Assembly (NCBI GenBank): GCA_028686135.1
Contig: JAQUCP010000006.1
Coordinates: 66,560-130,559 of the forward strand
Direction: 5' to 3'
DNA: 64,000 nt
Source of the DNA: UBA12481 sp012523435
GTDB lineage: Bacteria > Bacteroidota > Bacteroidia > Bacteroidales > UBA12481
Part shown: one piece after another, positions 1-8,709 of the stretch
Layout of the letters: each line of letters begins with the position of its first letter
How positions within the stretch are numbered: the stretch's first letter is position 1
Made by a program: the position numbers and the translations under genes
The notes under the pieces: generated by a model
Seen by the model: only the letters and a program-made list of their open reading frames with translations
The model's database searches: none
Told to the model about the DNA's origin: nothing

Positions 1-1237
1 TCATCCGGTTAGCCCCTTCATCATCGATAAACTCCTGTTTCACAGGATCATATTTCAACGAGCGGCCCAATCGAACGGCAATAATTCCAAGGTTAACGAT
101 AGTCGAGGAGCGGTGTCCGTTCATTTCATTCAGCGCGAACTTCTGGCGGGTACGAACCGATTCGGAGAAGATTCCGATCTGTGGTTCGGGATCCGGCAGC
201 GTTTCGATAAATTTTTGGATGTTCGGTATGGTTGACCGGAATCCGCGGTACACTTTCCCATAGGGACCTTCGATATAGGCAGCATCCTTATCACGGTTCT
301 CCCCGTCGAGGATGATTTTGCAGCCATCAGCATAGGTATATTCGATTCTCCTCCAGGATCCGCAGGCATCGGGATGCTGCTGCGGAGCATCCACCTCCAC
401 GGATACCGGACTGGTATCATCTTTCCCAAGCATATACTGAACCGGATCGAGATAATGTTGACCCATATCACCCAGGCCACCACCATCGTAATCCCAATAT
501 CCGCGAAAGACCGAATGAACACGTTCCGGGTTGTAAGGCTTGTACGGAGCCGGTCCGAGCCAGAAATCATAATCCAGATCCTCGGGCACCGGCATCGGAG
601 CGAGGTTAGTCTTCCCACTCCAGTAAAATTTCCAGTCGTAGCCGGTGATTCCGCTGACGGTTACTTTCAGGGGCCACCCTAGTACTCCACTGTCTATCAA
701 TTTTTTAAGTGGTTTAACATCCGTTCCCAAACCATAAAATCCATCCTTAAAGCGGAACCAGGTATTAAGACGGAACATTCGTCCGTGGCGGTTGACAGCT
801 TCGACAACTTTAATTCCCTCACCGATCGTGCGGGTCATAGGCTTCTCGCACCAGATATCTTTACCTGCTTCGGCGGCAGCAACAGCCATCAGGCCGTGCC
901 AGTGTGGGGGAGTAGCAATATGAACGACATCAATATCCGGGCGAGCGAGCAGCTCCCGGAAGTCGTGGTAACCGGTAACTCCCTGACCAGCCTGTGCCAG
1001 GGCCTGGCGCAAGTGGCCACGGTCCACATCACATACGGCCAGCAATTTGGTGCCTTCGTAATCAAAATGACCGCGACCCATACCACCAACCCCGATAATC
1101 CCCTTGGTTAGCTGGTCGCTGGGAGCTGTATAACCGGAACCGCCCAACACGTGGCGTGGAACTACCGTAAACGCGGCTGCACCCAGGATCCCGGTTTTCA
1201 AGAAGTTCCTGCGGTTAACTGTTTGTTTTTCTTTCAT
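1..1237 (-). CDS. Gfo/Idh/MocA family oxidoreductase, Tat-type leader (3' end outside window)
   Basis: Read on the minus strand from the ATG at 1235-1237. The protein opens with a twin-arginine-like leader (NRRNFLKTGILGAAAF), followed by a Rossmann segment (GIIGVGGMGRGH, then AVCDVDRG) and the EKP motif (CEKPMTR) that typifies NAD(P)-dependent Gfo/Idh/MocA dehydrogenases. About 412 residues are visible and the reading frame runs off the left edge, so the C-terminus is missing. Members with such leaders are exported or periplasmic in Bacteroidota and usually act on sugars or sugar derivatives. The substrate cannot be read from the sequence. A promoter candidate lies about 40-70 bp upstream. 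Confidence 0.88.
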   Translation of the reverse strand, partial: MKEKQTVNRRNFLKTGILGAAAFTVVPRHVLGGSGYTAPSDQLTKGIIGVGGMGRGHFDYEGTKLLAVCDVDRGHLRQALAQAGQGVTGYHDFRELLARPDIDVVHIATPPHWHGLMAVAAAEAGKDIWCEKPMTRTIGEGIKVVEAVNRHGRMFRLNTWFRFKDGFYGLGTDVKPLKKLIDSGVLGWPLKVTVSGITGYDWKFYWSGKTNLAPMPVPEDLDYDFWLGPAPYKPYNPERVHSVFRGYWDYDGGGLGDMGQHYLDPVQYMLGKDDTSPVSVEVDAPQQHPDACGSWRRIEYTYADGCKIILDGENRDKDAAYIEGPYGKVYRGFRSTIPNIQKFIETLPDPEPQIGIFSESVRTRQKFALNEMNGHRSSTIVNLGIIAVRLGRSLKYDPVKQEFIDDEGANRM

Positions 1238-1275
1238 AGTAAAACGCTTTGGAATGAAATCAAAAAATAGATGCC

Positions 1276-1306
1276 CGAAGGTAGGATTTTTACGAAAGCC
1301 GGACAA
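1276..1306 (-). promoter_or_regulatory. Bacteroidota-type promoter for the Gfo/Idh/MocA gene
   Basis: On the minus strand a TTG (1304-1306) is followed 20 bases later by TACCTTCG (1276-1283), close to the phylum consensus TTG-N19/20-TAnnTTTG. It sits about 40 bp before the start codon at 1237. This is inferred from sequence only. Confidence 0.5.
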
Positions 1307-1390
1307 GAGCTATCGGGATAACCTCTTTTTGGAAAAATCTAACCATTTTTGAAAAGCTTTATCCTTAAAGGAATTCTTAATCCGAATAAA

Positions 1391-3325
1391 ATGAAAAAAG
1401 AGAAATTCTTCTTCTGCCTTTCATTATTGGCAATCGCTTCCGTGTGCCTAAATCTCCATGCCCAGGACACGATCCAGGTGGTTACTCATGATCAGGTTAA
1501 GGTGGTAACCGATCCATCGAAGGGTGTGAATAGTTATTCAGCACAAGCCCACTTCCCGGAGGCCGGAGTGCCGATCCGCAAAGTCAACCTGCTAGTCACC
1601 TTCGAGTGCCCCGATGGGCTGGCTTGTGGTGAGTGGGACTATATCGACCACATCAATTTACAGGGTCACGATCCGGTGACAGGCGAACCGTTTACCTATG
1701 AAATCGCACGGCTGATCACCCCCTACGGTCGGTTTTTCGGGACCGACTGGCGCTTTACATTCAAAACTGATGTGACGGATTTCGCTTCCTTGCTACGAAA
1801 CCAGGCGATTGTTGAGTATGTGCATACGGGTTATGAATCGAACACCACGTGCGGATGGAAGATTTCGGTAAAATTCGAGTTTATCCAGGGCCCACCGGTT
1901 GCCGGAATCGTTGCGATCCACCCCCTGTGGAACGGCAGCTTCCCCTATGGCAATCCCGAAGATGATATTGAGCAATACCTCGATGAGAAAACCATCAAAA
2001 CACAAGATAAAACCAGGCTATTACGCCTGAGGATTCTTCAAACCGGCCATGGGATGGACCGCACCGAGAATTGTGCCGAGTTTTGCTCCAAATGGCGCGA
2101 GGTGATCTTCAACGGTCAGGTGGTTGAACACCGCGATATGTGGGTCACCTGTGGTTCCAATCCGGTTTACCCGCAGGCTGGAACCTGGATCTTCGACCGG
2201 GCCAACTGGTGCCCGGGATGCATGGTCGGACAGGAACACTTCGATCTGGTCGTTGAGCCCGGCAGCTCGCATGTCATTGATGTTAATATGGAGCCGTACC
2301 AAGTGACGCGTGGAGAACCATCGGCAAACTATGTATTTAGCTCATTTTTAATTGAATATCAAAAACCTAAGGCAACCCATGATGTAGCGATTGACGAGAT
2401 CTTGGTGCCGTCGGCAGATGATCTATATTCCCGGATGAATCCAGCCTCCTTTGGAGCCCGGATCCGGATTAAAAATAATGGTACCACGCCGCTAAAGTCT
2501 GCTATCATTGAGTATGGCCTGAACGGACAGAAACCCTTGGTCCACCTGTGGAAAGGGGAGCTGGCATTTGGACAGTCGGAGGAGCTGCTCCTGCCGGGAG
2601 TCATTCATTCCGACCAGCAGACCGACCTGTTCACGGTCAACATCAACCGGCCCAACGGCAGATCCGACCGTTATAACGGTGATAACCGGATGACCTCCTT
2701 ATGGAGCGCACCTCCGGTCTATCCCGGAGAGTTCGTGGTCATCTGCAAAACCAACCGCGATACCATGCAAAATGCCTGGAGAATAACGGATGCCCAAGGG
2801 AAGATTTGGTTCCAGCGCGAAGAATCTGAGTTAAAGGCTAATCGAGAATATCGCGATACGGTTACTTTGCCCGATGGGCATTACAATTTGCTAGTCACCG
2901 ACCGGGGAGGCGACGGGCTGGAGTTTTGGTACAATGCCCGGTCGGGAATGGGATATGTCAGACTGGCCAGAACGGATGGTGGACTGATCCAGGCTTTTGG
3001 CAGTGATTTCGGCAATGAGATCTTCCAGAACTTCACGGTTGATAGCCAGGCAACGGAACATGCCACCCAGGATGCCCTGGTGCTGGTCTATCCCCACCGG
3101 CCTATCCAGAACACCACCCTGATGCTCCATTTTAACCAACCTCAAACAGTGAAAGCTAAATTGACAAACCAGGCAGGAAAACTCATGCAGGAATTGACTT
3201 GGTTTGAGGTGACCAAAGGTGATTTTCTCATCGATCTATCCAACTACCCTGATGACACTTACCTCCTGGAAATCAGCTACAACGGCCAAAATCAGCAGAT
3301 CAGATTAAAGAAAGCAAGGAGATAA
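1391..3325 (+). CDS. PNGase F-like secreted glycosidase with T9SS sorting domain
   Basis: The 644-residue protein has a clear signal peptide (MKKEKFFF...NLHAQD) if started at the internal ATG at 1391. The frame is also open from an ATG at 1349, but that would bury the signal. Near residues 70-90 it carries CPDGLACGEWDY, the hallmark of the peptide-N-glycosidase F N-terminal domain; the Asp of EWD corresponds to the catalytic Asp60 of Flavobacterium PNGase F by motif alignment. Several Cys-rich segments follow. The last ~75 residues look like a T9SS type A C-terminal domain (VYPHRPIQN..., DTYLLEISYNG), implying export across the outer membrane. The likely role is removal of N-glycans from glycoproteins, although many family members are uncharacterised. 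It ends 2 bp from the convergent gene at 3328. Confidence 0.8.
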   Translation: MKKEKFFFCLSLLAIASVCLNLHAQDTIQVVTHDQVKVVTDPSKGVNSYSAQAHFPEAGVPIRKVNLLVTFECPDGLACGEWDYIDHINLQGHDPVTGEPFTYEIARLITPYGRFFGTDWRFTFKTDVTDFASLLRNQAIVEYVHTGYESNTTCGWKISVKFEFIQGPPVAGIVAIHPLWNGSFPYGNPEDDIEQYLDEKTIKTQDKTRLLRLRILQTGHGMDRTENCAEFCSKWREVIFNGQVVEHRDMWVTCGSNPVYPQAGTWIFDRANWCPGCMVGQEHFDLVVEPGSSHVIDVNMEPYQVTRGEPSANYVFSSFLIEYQKPKATHDVAIDEILVPSADDLYSRMNPASFGARIRIKNNGTTPLKSAIIEYGLNGQKPLVHLWKGELAFGQSEELLLPGVIHSDQQTDLFTVNINRPNGRSDRYNGDNRMTSLWSAPPVYPGEFVVICKTNRDTMQNAWRITDAQGKIWFQREESELKANREYRDTVTLPDGHYNLLVTDRGGDGLEFWYNARSGMGYVRLARTDGGLIQAFGSDFGNEIFQNFTVDSQATEHATQDALVLVYPHRPIQNTTLMLHFNQPQTVKAKLTNQAGKLMQELTWFEVTKGDFLIDLSNYPDDTYLLEISYNGQNQQIRLKKARR

Positions 3326-3327
3326 AA

Positions 3328-4446
3328 TTAGAGCCCTTCGGTGATTTTTTGGACCAGCTTATTCTGATTAAAAAACTCTTTTGCGATCACCCGAATTACG
3401 GTGTAGGCTGGTATGGCAATCAGCATTCCAACCACCCCTCCTATAGTCGCGGCAAGCAGAATCACGATGAAGATTTCGAGGGGATGTGATTTGACCGAAC
3501 GAGAGAAGATCTGAGGTTGAAAGACAACATTATCAATGAGTTGAGTAATCTCCATCGCGATGAAGATATAAATCAGCAGTGGAATCATTTCGGTAGCGAC
3601 ATCCATCGGCATGCTGACCGCCACGCCAACCAACATCCCAATCAGCGTACCGAGGAATGGACCAACGTATGGAATGACATTCAACACTCCTGAAATCAAG
3701 GCAATGGTGACGGCATGATTAAACTGCAGACCAACGATGGATAATCCTGCCGTATTTAGGATGATGATTCCCGTGATTTGCAGCATCACCCCAATAAAAT
3801 ACCGCTTCAGTAGAATGCTGATTGAGTGAATCGCATTACGCACGTTTTGTTCCTTATCTTCAGGGAAGAAGAGTACCAAAGCATCGGCGAAAAGGTCTGA
3901 TTCCCGCATAAAATAATAGGAGATAAAGGAGATTGCCAGAATTGCGATAAAGGCATCTCCCAGGATCCCGGCAACATTGGAAACAAAGCCAGAAAACTCG
4001 ACCTGGCCGATAGCTGTTACGACAGTGTTGCGTGTCCACGCCAGAAGGTCGAAGTCAACCGGAACCAGATTAAAACCGGCAAGAAAATCCCTGAGCTTAC
4101 CAATGGGTGCTTCGAGGTTGGCTATCAGGCTGTTCAGGTCAAGATTGGAAAAATACTTGATCTCATTGACTACCAAAGGCAGGAAGATGTAGAAAAACGT
4201 GAACGCCAGTCCCCAAAAGAGGAGCACGGTTATCAACGAACAGAGACCTCTTGGAAGAGGTCTTTTCCCAAGATGGATTTTCTGTAGGAGGTTTACCAGA
4301 GGCTCTCCAATCATCGAAATCACAAATGCTACGATGATATAAACAACGATGGAGCTAAAGAACCAGATACTGAATCCTGCCACCAGCAGAGTGACACCCA
4401 GGATGATCAGCCGCTGGACATTTGTTAGGGACGGACGGGCAACCAT
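3328..4446 (-). CDS. AI-2E family transporter (PerM/YdiK type)
   Basis: This is a 372-residue polytopic inner-membrane protein with about eight hydrophobic segments. It has the family layout: paired N-terminal helices, a soluble stretch (NLDLNSLIANLEAPIGK), a central membrane block and a C-terminal glycine-rich segment (GVLNVIPYVGPFLGTLIG) that is diagnostic of AI-2E/PerM proteins. Members have been linked to autoinducer-2 export or Na+/H+ antiport; the substrate here is unknown. It lies 25 bp downstream of the flippase gene on the same strand and is probably the last gene of the lon transcript. Confidence 0.88.
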   Translation of the reverse strand: MVARPSLTNVQRLIILGVTLLVAGFSIWFFSSIVVYIIVAFVISMIGEPLVNLLQKIHLGKRPLPRGLCSLITVLLFWGLAFTFFYIFLPLVVNEIKYFSNLDLNSLIANLEAPIGKLRDFLAGFNLVPVDFDLLAWTRNTVVTAIGQVEFSGFVSNVAGILGDAFIAILAISFISYYFMRESDLFADALVLFFPEDKEQNVRNAIHSISILLKRYFIGVMLQITGIIILNTAGLSIVGLQFNHAVTIALISGVLNVIPYVGPFLGTLIGMLVGVAVSMPMDVATEMIPLLIYIFIAMEITQLIDNVVFQPQIFSRSVKSHPLEIFIVILLAATIGGVVGMLIAIPAYTVIRVIAKEFFNQNKLVQKITEGL

Positions 4447-4471
4447 AGAAAGTAAAGATAATGTTTTCCAA

Positions 4472-5842
4472 TTAACCGCTCACAATCGGGAAAATCAACA
4501 CCTCCGCCACGATGTAAGCTAGGAAGAGCAAGGTAGTCCAGACAACCATTATTCGGGTATTCGTGTAGGTGCTAACGGCAATGCCCAGGCTCTTTTTCGT
4601 ATAGATCATGAGAATGACTCGTTCCAGGTAGTACGCAATTACTGTTGCCAGGGCCACGCCCCGTATTCCCCACAGGCGGATTAGCAGCAAACTAAGTCCG
4701 ATATTGGTCAGCAGTTCGACCAATGCGGCGATCATTAAAATTCGGGTGCGGCCGGTGGCCAAGAGCACGGTATGAGGAAAAAGCAACCTACTAACAATCA
4801 ACAGAATAAACAAATTTACTACACCAGCACTCTCCAGATAATCCCAGCCATAAATTAACGGATAGATCAGGTAGGAAGAGAGCACCACCAGGATCGAGAG
4901 GGGAAACATCCAGGAGGCCATGCGGGCCGAGCGTTCGCGGAGCATCAGCAGGCCTTTTTCTCTTCCATCTCGGGCGATGATGGCTGTCATAGCGTTACTC
5001 AGGGCATAGGCGAGGGTTGCCACCAGGGGTAGTTCTCTGGCCCCATAGCGAAAGAGGGCAAAGGTGGCAGCATCTGACCAGGCGGAGACGATGAATCCAT
5101 TAACATATTGCGCTGATCCACTGAGCAGTACACTAACAATCACGGGTCCACCGAGCAATAAATACTCCTTCCAGAAGGTAAGGTCGATCCGAAAATCCCC
5201 ATTTCGGAATAAGATCATAATGAGCCAGACTGTTCGGAAGGCGCCTGCCGCGATCATACCCCACATGGCAGCCTTTACCCCCAATCCCATCAGCACGGGA
5301 ACTCCTACGAGCAGGAGCTGCAGCGAAAAGGCGATGATGCCATAACGCAGGAGTTTACGCGACTGGTCGGTAATGACGTACCAATACTCGACCAGGGTGG
5401 ATGGGGCGAAGGAGACGAGGTAAAGGATCACCAGTCCGGTGATTTCTCGCGGGAGCTCCTGCTGGAGGAGTCGGCCGAGTAGAGGGCTGAGGAGCCACAG
5501 GGCAAGTGCTGCCATTGCGGTGAAAAGCAGCAGCAGCAGGAAAGCATTAAAAAAGGGACGACCAGGTGTTGAAAAGGATTGATTTACAGCACCTTGATTT
5601 GATAAGCTCTTTCTTCCTGACGCCAATGGCAGCAGGGCCTGGATCAGGCCGGTGAGCCAGAAATAGCTGACGATTCCAGCAAAAAAGAGGAAAGACTCAT
5701 ACAGTCCCACGGATGACGGCTGCAGTCCGGAGCGAGGCAAAAGGATGCTGATGAGGAAGGCGGAGCCGAACCGGAAGAGCTGGAAATATTGAAGCCCGGA
5801 GAGGGTGTCGTAGGGCAATATTTTTCTCCAGCTCAGGGGCAA
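4472..5842 (-). CDS. Polysaccharide/oligosaccharide flippase (Wzx/MATE-like)
   Basis: A 456-residue membrane protein with roughly twelve to fourteen hydrophobic segments and short polar loops, in the pattern of Wzx-type polysaccharide flippases of the MOP superfamily. The N-terminus (TLSGLQYFQLFRFG) resembles the first helix of such proteins. The start is a TTG one base after the lon stop codon, so it is probably co-translated with lon. It would flip lipid-linked glycans across the inner membrane. No glycosyltransferases lie beside it, so it is an orphan with unknown substrate. Confidence 0.78.
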   Translation of the reverse strand: MPLSWRKILPYDTLSGLQYFQLFRFGSAFLISILLPRSGLQPSSVGLYESFLFFAGIVSYFWLTGLIQALLPLASGRKSLSNQGAVNQSFSTPGRPFFNAFLLLLLFTAMAALALWLLSPLLGRLLQQELPREITGLVILYLVSFAPSTLVEYWYVITDQSRKLLRYGIIAFSLQLLLVGVPVLMGLGVKAAMWGMIAAGAFRTVWLIMILFRNGDFRIDLTFWKEYLLLGGPVIVSVLLSGSAQYVNGFIVSAWSDAATFALFRYGARELPLVATLAYALSNAMTAIIARDGREKGLLMLRERSARMASWMFPLSILVVLSSYLIYPLIYGWDYLESAGVVNLFILLIVSRLLFPHTVLLATGRTRILMIAALVELLTNIGLSLLLIRLWGIRGVALATVIAYYLERVILMIYTKKSLGIAVSTYTNTRIMVVWTTLLFLAYIVAEVLIFPIVSG

Positions 5843-5843
5843 A

Positions 5844-8288
5844 TCATTCGATATTAATTGGGTCCTTGACTTTTTGTTTCATCAGGGCGAGGTCGAGGAC
5901 TTCTTGAACCGTTCGTACATAACGGAATACCAGGCCTTTTAAGTATTTAGCCTTGATCTGATCGATATCGTTTTTATTTTCTTCCGCGAGGATGATTTCC
6001 CGGATGGAGGCTCGTTTTGCTGCCAGGATTTTCTCTTTAATGCCACCCACGGGCAGGACTCGACCGCGGAGGGTGATCTCGCCGGTCATGGCAAGTTGTG
6101 ATTTCACTTTCCGTTGGGTAAAGGCAGAGGCCAGGGAGGTGACCATGGTGATACCGGCAGAGGGACCATCTTTTGGGATCGCACCTTCAGGAACATGGAT
6201 ATGCACGTTCCACTTTTCGAACACATTTTCGGGGATCCCGAGTCGTCCGGCATGCGCTTTGAGGTATTCCAGGGCCAGGATGGCCGACTCTTTCATCACC
6301 TCTCCGAGATTTCCGGTGATAGTCAGATTTCCTTTGCCCTTGCTCAGGCTGGTCTCCACATACAGGATTTGTCCGCCGGTTTCGGTCCAGGCCAGGCCTG
6401 TCACCACTCCAGCGAACTCGTTCCCCTGGTATTCATCTTTGAGCACCTCAGGATATCCGAGATACTCGCGCAGAGCTTCGGGTTGAATTTCCTGTGGAAG
6501 ATCTTCGCCCATAGCGATCCGTTTGGTCAGCTGTCTGACCACCTTGGCAATCTTCTTGTCCAGTGCTCTGACCCCGGATTCGCGCGTATGTTTTTCAATG
6601 ATATATTCGATGGACTCCTTCGGGAATACGAACTGGTCGGCAGCGAGCCCGTGCTCAATCAACTGCTTGGGAACCAGATGCTTCTTAGCGATATCCACCT
6701 TTTCCTCCACCACATAGCCTGATATTTCGATCATCTCCATGCGGTCGCGCAGGGCAGCGCTGATGGAGGAGGGATTATTGGCTGTAGCGATGAAGAGCAC
6801 TTTAGAGAGGTCGTACTCCATCTCCAGGAAGTTATCGTAGAAGGTGCTGTTCTGTTCCGGGTCGAGCAATTCGAGCAGGGCAGATGCCGGGTCTCCCCGG
6901 AAATCATTACCGACCTTATCGATCTCATCCAGCACAAAAACCGGATTTGAGGTGCCTGCCCGTTTGATATAGTGAACGATACGGCCGGGCATTGCTCCGA
7001 TATAGGTTTTCCGGTGGCCGCGAATTTCTGATTCATCTTTAAGACCGCCGAGTGACATCCGTACATATTTCCGATTCAGAGCGCGGGCTACGGATTTCCC
7101 CAGGGAGGTTTTCCCCACGCCGGGAGGGCCGTACAGGCAGAGGATCGGAGCTTTCATGTCGCCCTTCAGTTTCAGGATGGCGAGGTGTTCCAGGATGCGT
7201 TCCTTCACTTGGTCGAGGCCTGAATGATCTTGATTCAGAATACGTTTAGCACGGCGCAAATCAAAATTATCGATCGATACCTCATTCCAGGGAAGGTCGA
7301 GAAGCACTTCGAGGTAGTTGATCTGAACCGAATACTCAGCTGAGGCCGGATTGATCCGCTCCAGCTTTTCCACTTCGCGGATGAACATTTTCGCTGTTTC
7401 CTCCGACCAGTCCTTGGTTTCTCCCCGTTGGCGGATCTCCTCTACCTCCTGTTCGAACGGGCTACCACCCAATTCATCCTGAATGGTTTTAATTTGCTGA
7501 TTCAGAAGATACTCTCGCTGTTGGGCATCAATCTCCAGCTTAACCTTATTTTGGATATCTTTCTTCAGTTTCTGTTTCTGGTACTCTAGTGACAGATGTT
7601 CCAGCAGGCGGATGCCACGATCCCGCAGATTATCCGTTTCGAGCATGGCTTGCTTCTCGGCGATACCCAGATCAGAATTAGAACAGAGATAGTTAATCAG
7701 GAAGCCTGCACCCTCAATATTTTTAATGGCAAAGCTAGCCTCCTGCGGCATACTGGAGGAATATTGTACAATCTTGAGCGCCAGATCCTTGATAGTGCCA
7801 ATGATCGCCTCAAACTCTTGCGTATTCTCCGTTGGTTTGATATCAGAGATAGGCTTGACACTTGCTCTGAGGTAGGGTTCAGTAGCGGTGATCTCCTGAA
7901 GCTCGAACCTACGCTTACCATGAATGATGACCGATGTTGAATCATCCGGCATATTCAGGATCTTAACAATCGTGGCCATGGTTCCAACCTGGTAGAGATC
8001 TTCGAATCCAGGATCTTCCACCGAGGTATCCTTTTGGGAAACCACCCCGATCTCCTTGTTGTGTTTGTAGGCCTCTTTAACCAGGCGAATCGACTTCTCA
8101 CGGCCGACGGTGATGGGGATCACTACTCCAGGAAATAGAACGGTATTCCGTAGTGCAAGAATCGGAAGTGTCTCCGGAATCTCAGCAACACTCAGCTCCT
8201 CCTCATTACCTTCTGAAATGAGGGGAACAAAATCGGTATCATCGTCTCCGAAATCAAAAAATAAATTATTTCCCAACTTTTTTCCCAC
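5844..8288 (-). CDS. lon: ATP-dependent Lon protease
   Basis: This is the hexameric AAA+ serine protease that degrades damaged and regulatory cytoplasmic proteins. The N-terminal substrate domain contains LPILALRNTVLFPG. The ATPase has Walker A GPPGVGKTSLGK and Walker B VFVLDEIDKV. The protease domain has the catalytic Ser in PKDGPSAG and the Lys in GGIKEKILAAKRA, so it should be active. The length (~814 residues) is normal for the phylum. No ATG is available at the 5' end: the frame is open to a TTG at 8303, but that lies in the U-tract of the rpmE2 terminator, so the GTG at 8288 (or the TTG at 8276) is more plausible. It heads a leftward group with the flippase and AI-2E genes. Confidence 0.96.
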   Translation of the reverse strand: MGKKLGNNLFFDFGDDDTDFVPLISEGNEEELSVAEIPETLPILALRNTVLFPGVVIPITVGREKSIRLVKEAYKHNKEIGVVSQKDTSVEDPGFEDLYQVGTMATIVKILNMPDDSTSVIIHGKRRFELQEITATEPYLRASVKPISDIKPTENTQEFEAIIGTIKDLALKIVQYSSSMPQEASFAIKNIEGAGFLINYLCSNSDLGIAEKQAMLETDNLRDRGIRLLEHLSLEYQKQKLKKDIQNKVKLEIDAQQREYLLNQQIKTIQDELGGSPFEQEVEEIRQRGETKDWSEETAKMFIREVEKLERINPASAEYSVQINYLEVLLDLPWNEVSIDNFDLRRAKRILNQDHSGLDQVKERILEHLAILKLKGDMKAPILCLYGPPGVGKTSLGKSVARALNRKYVRMSLGGLKDESEIRGHRKTYIGAMPGRIVHYIKRAGTSNPVFVLDEIDKVGNDFRGDPASALLELLDPEQNSTFYDNFLEMEYDLSKVLFIATANNPSSISAALRDRMEMIEISGYVVEEKVDIAKKHLVPKQLIEHGLAADQFVFPKESIEYIIEKHTRESGVRALDKKIAKVVRQLTKRIAMGEDLPQEIQPEALREYLGYPEVLKDEYQGNEFAGVVTGLAWTETGGQILYVETSLSKGKGNLTITGNLGEVMKESAILALEYLKAHAGRLGIPENVFEKWNVHIHVPEGAIPKDGPSAGITMVTSLASAFTQRKVKSQLAMTGEITLRGRVLPVGGIKEKILAAKRASIREIILAEENKNDIDQIKAKYLKGLVFRYVRTVQEVLDLALMKQKVKDPINIE

Positions 8289-8301
8289 GATTAGAATCTG
8301 C

Positions 8302-8325
8302 AAAAAAAAGCCCCGGTCGGGGGCT
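8302..8325 (-). terminator. Rho-independent terminator after rpmE2
   Basis: Read on the minus strand, AGCCCCCGACCGGGGCT forms a GC-rich hairpin followed by eight Ts (8302-8309). It closes the rpmE2 unit just before lon, so lon must rely on readthrough or a promoter within this segment. Confidence 0.85.
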
Positions 8326-8345
8326 TGGGGTTTGTATCGCTGTCG

Positions 8346-8612
8346 TTACTTCTTTTGTCGCTTTTCCATGTGCTTCTCAAGCCTGCGGTTGAACTTATCA
8401 ACCCGACCTGCCGTATCAACCAGCTTCATCTTACCGGTGAAGAAGGGGTGCGACGTATTTGAGATCTCAATCTTGACCAGCGGATACTCCACACCATCAA
8501 CCTCAATTTTCTCCCGGGTATTCACGGTTGAACGGGTGATGAAGGTGTAGTCATTGGATAAATCCCTGAAAACCACCAATCTGTAATTCTTTGGATGAAT
8601 GTCTTGTTTCAT
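8346..8612 (-). CDS. rpmE2: 50S ribosomal protein L31 type B
   Basis: 88 residues, starting MKQDIHPKNYRLVVF with the diagnostic segment ISNTSHPFFTGKMKLVDTAGRV. It lacks the CxxC zinc-binding pair of type A L31, so it is the zinc-independent form. It is preceded by a consensus promoter with a leader of about 45 nt and followed by a strong terminator, so it is probably monocistronic. Confidence 0.97.
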   Translation of the reverse strand: MKQDIHPKNYRLVVFRDLSNDYTFITRSTVNTREKIEVDGVEYPLVKIEISNTSHPFFTGKMKLVDTAGRVDKFNRRLEKHMEKRQKK

Positions 8613-8662
8613 GGCGCCTAACTTTTCTTATCAACCTCCCTCGATTTCTTCCGAAGGGGATG

Positions 8663-8693
8663 CAAAGATAAGAACTTTTTTTAGCCTTACCAA
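8663..8693 (-). promoter_or_regulatory. Promoter of rpmE2
   Basis: On the minus strand a TTG (8691-8693) is followed after 20 bases by TATCTTTG (8663-8670), an exact match to the Bacteroidota TTG-N19/20-TAnnTTTG pattern. Transcription should begin near 8656. Confidence 0.75.
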
Positions 8694-8709
8694 AAAGGAT
8701 GATATGGTT

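Noticed and set aside
6114..6722. 202-codon frame antisense to lon
   Set aside because: Lies wholly opposite the conserved protease domain; the encoded sequence shows no family motif.
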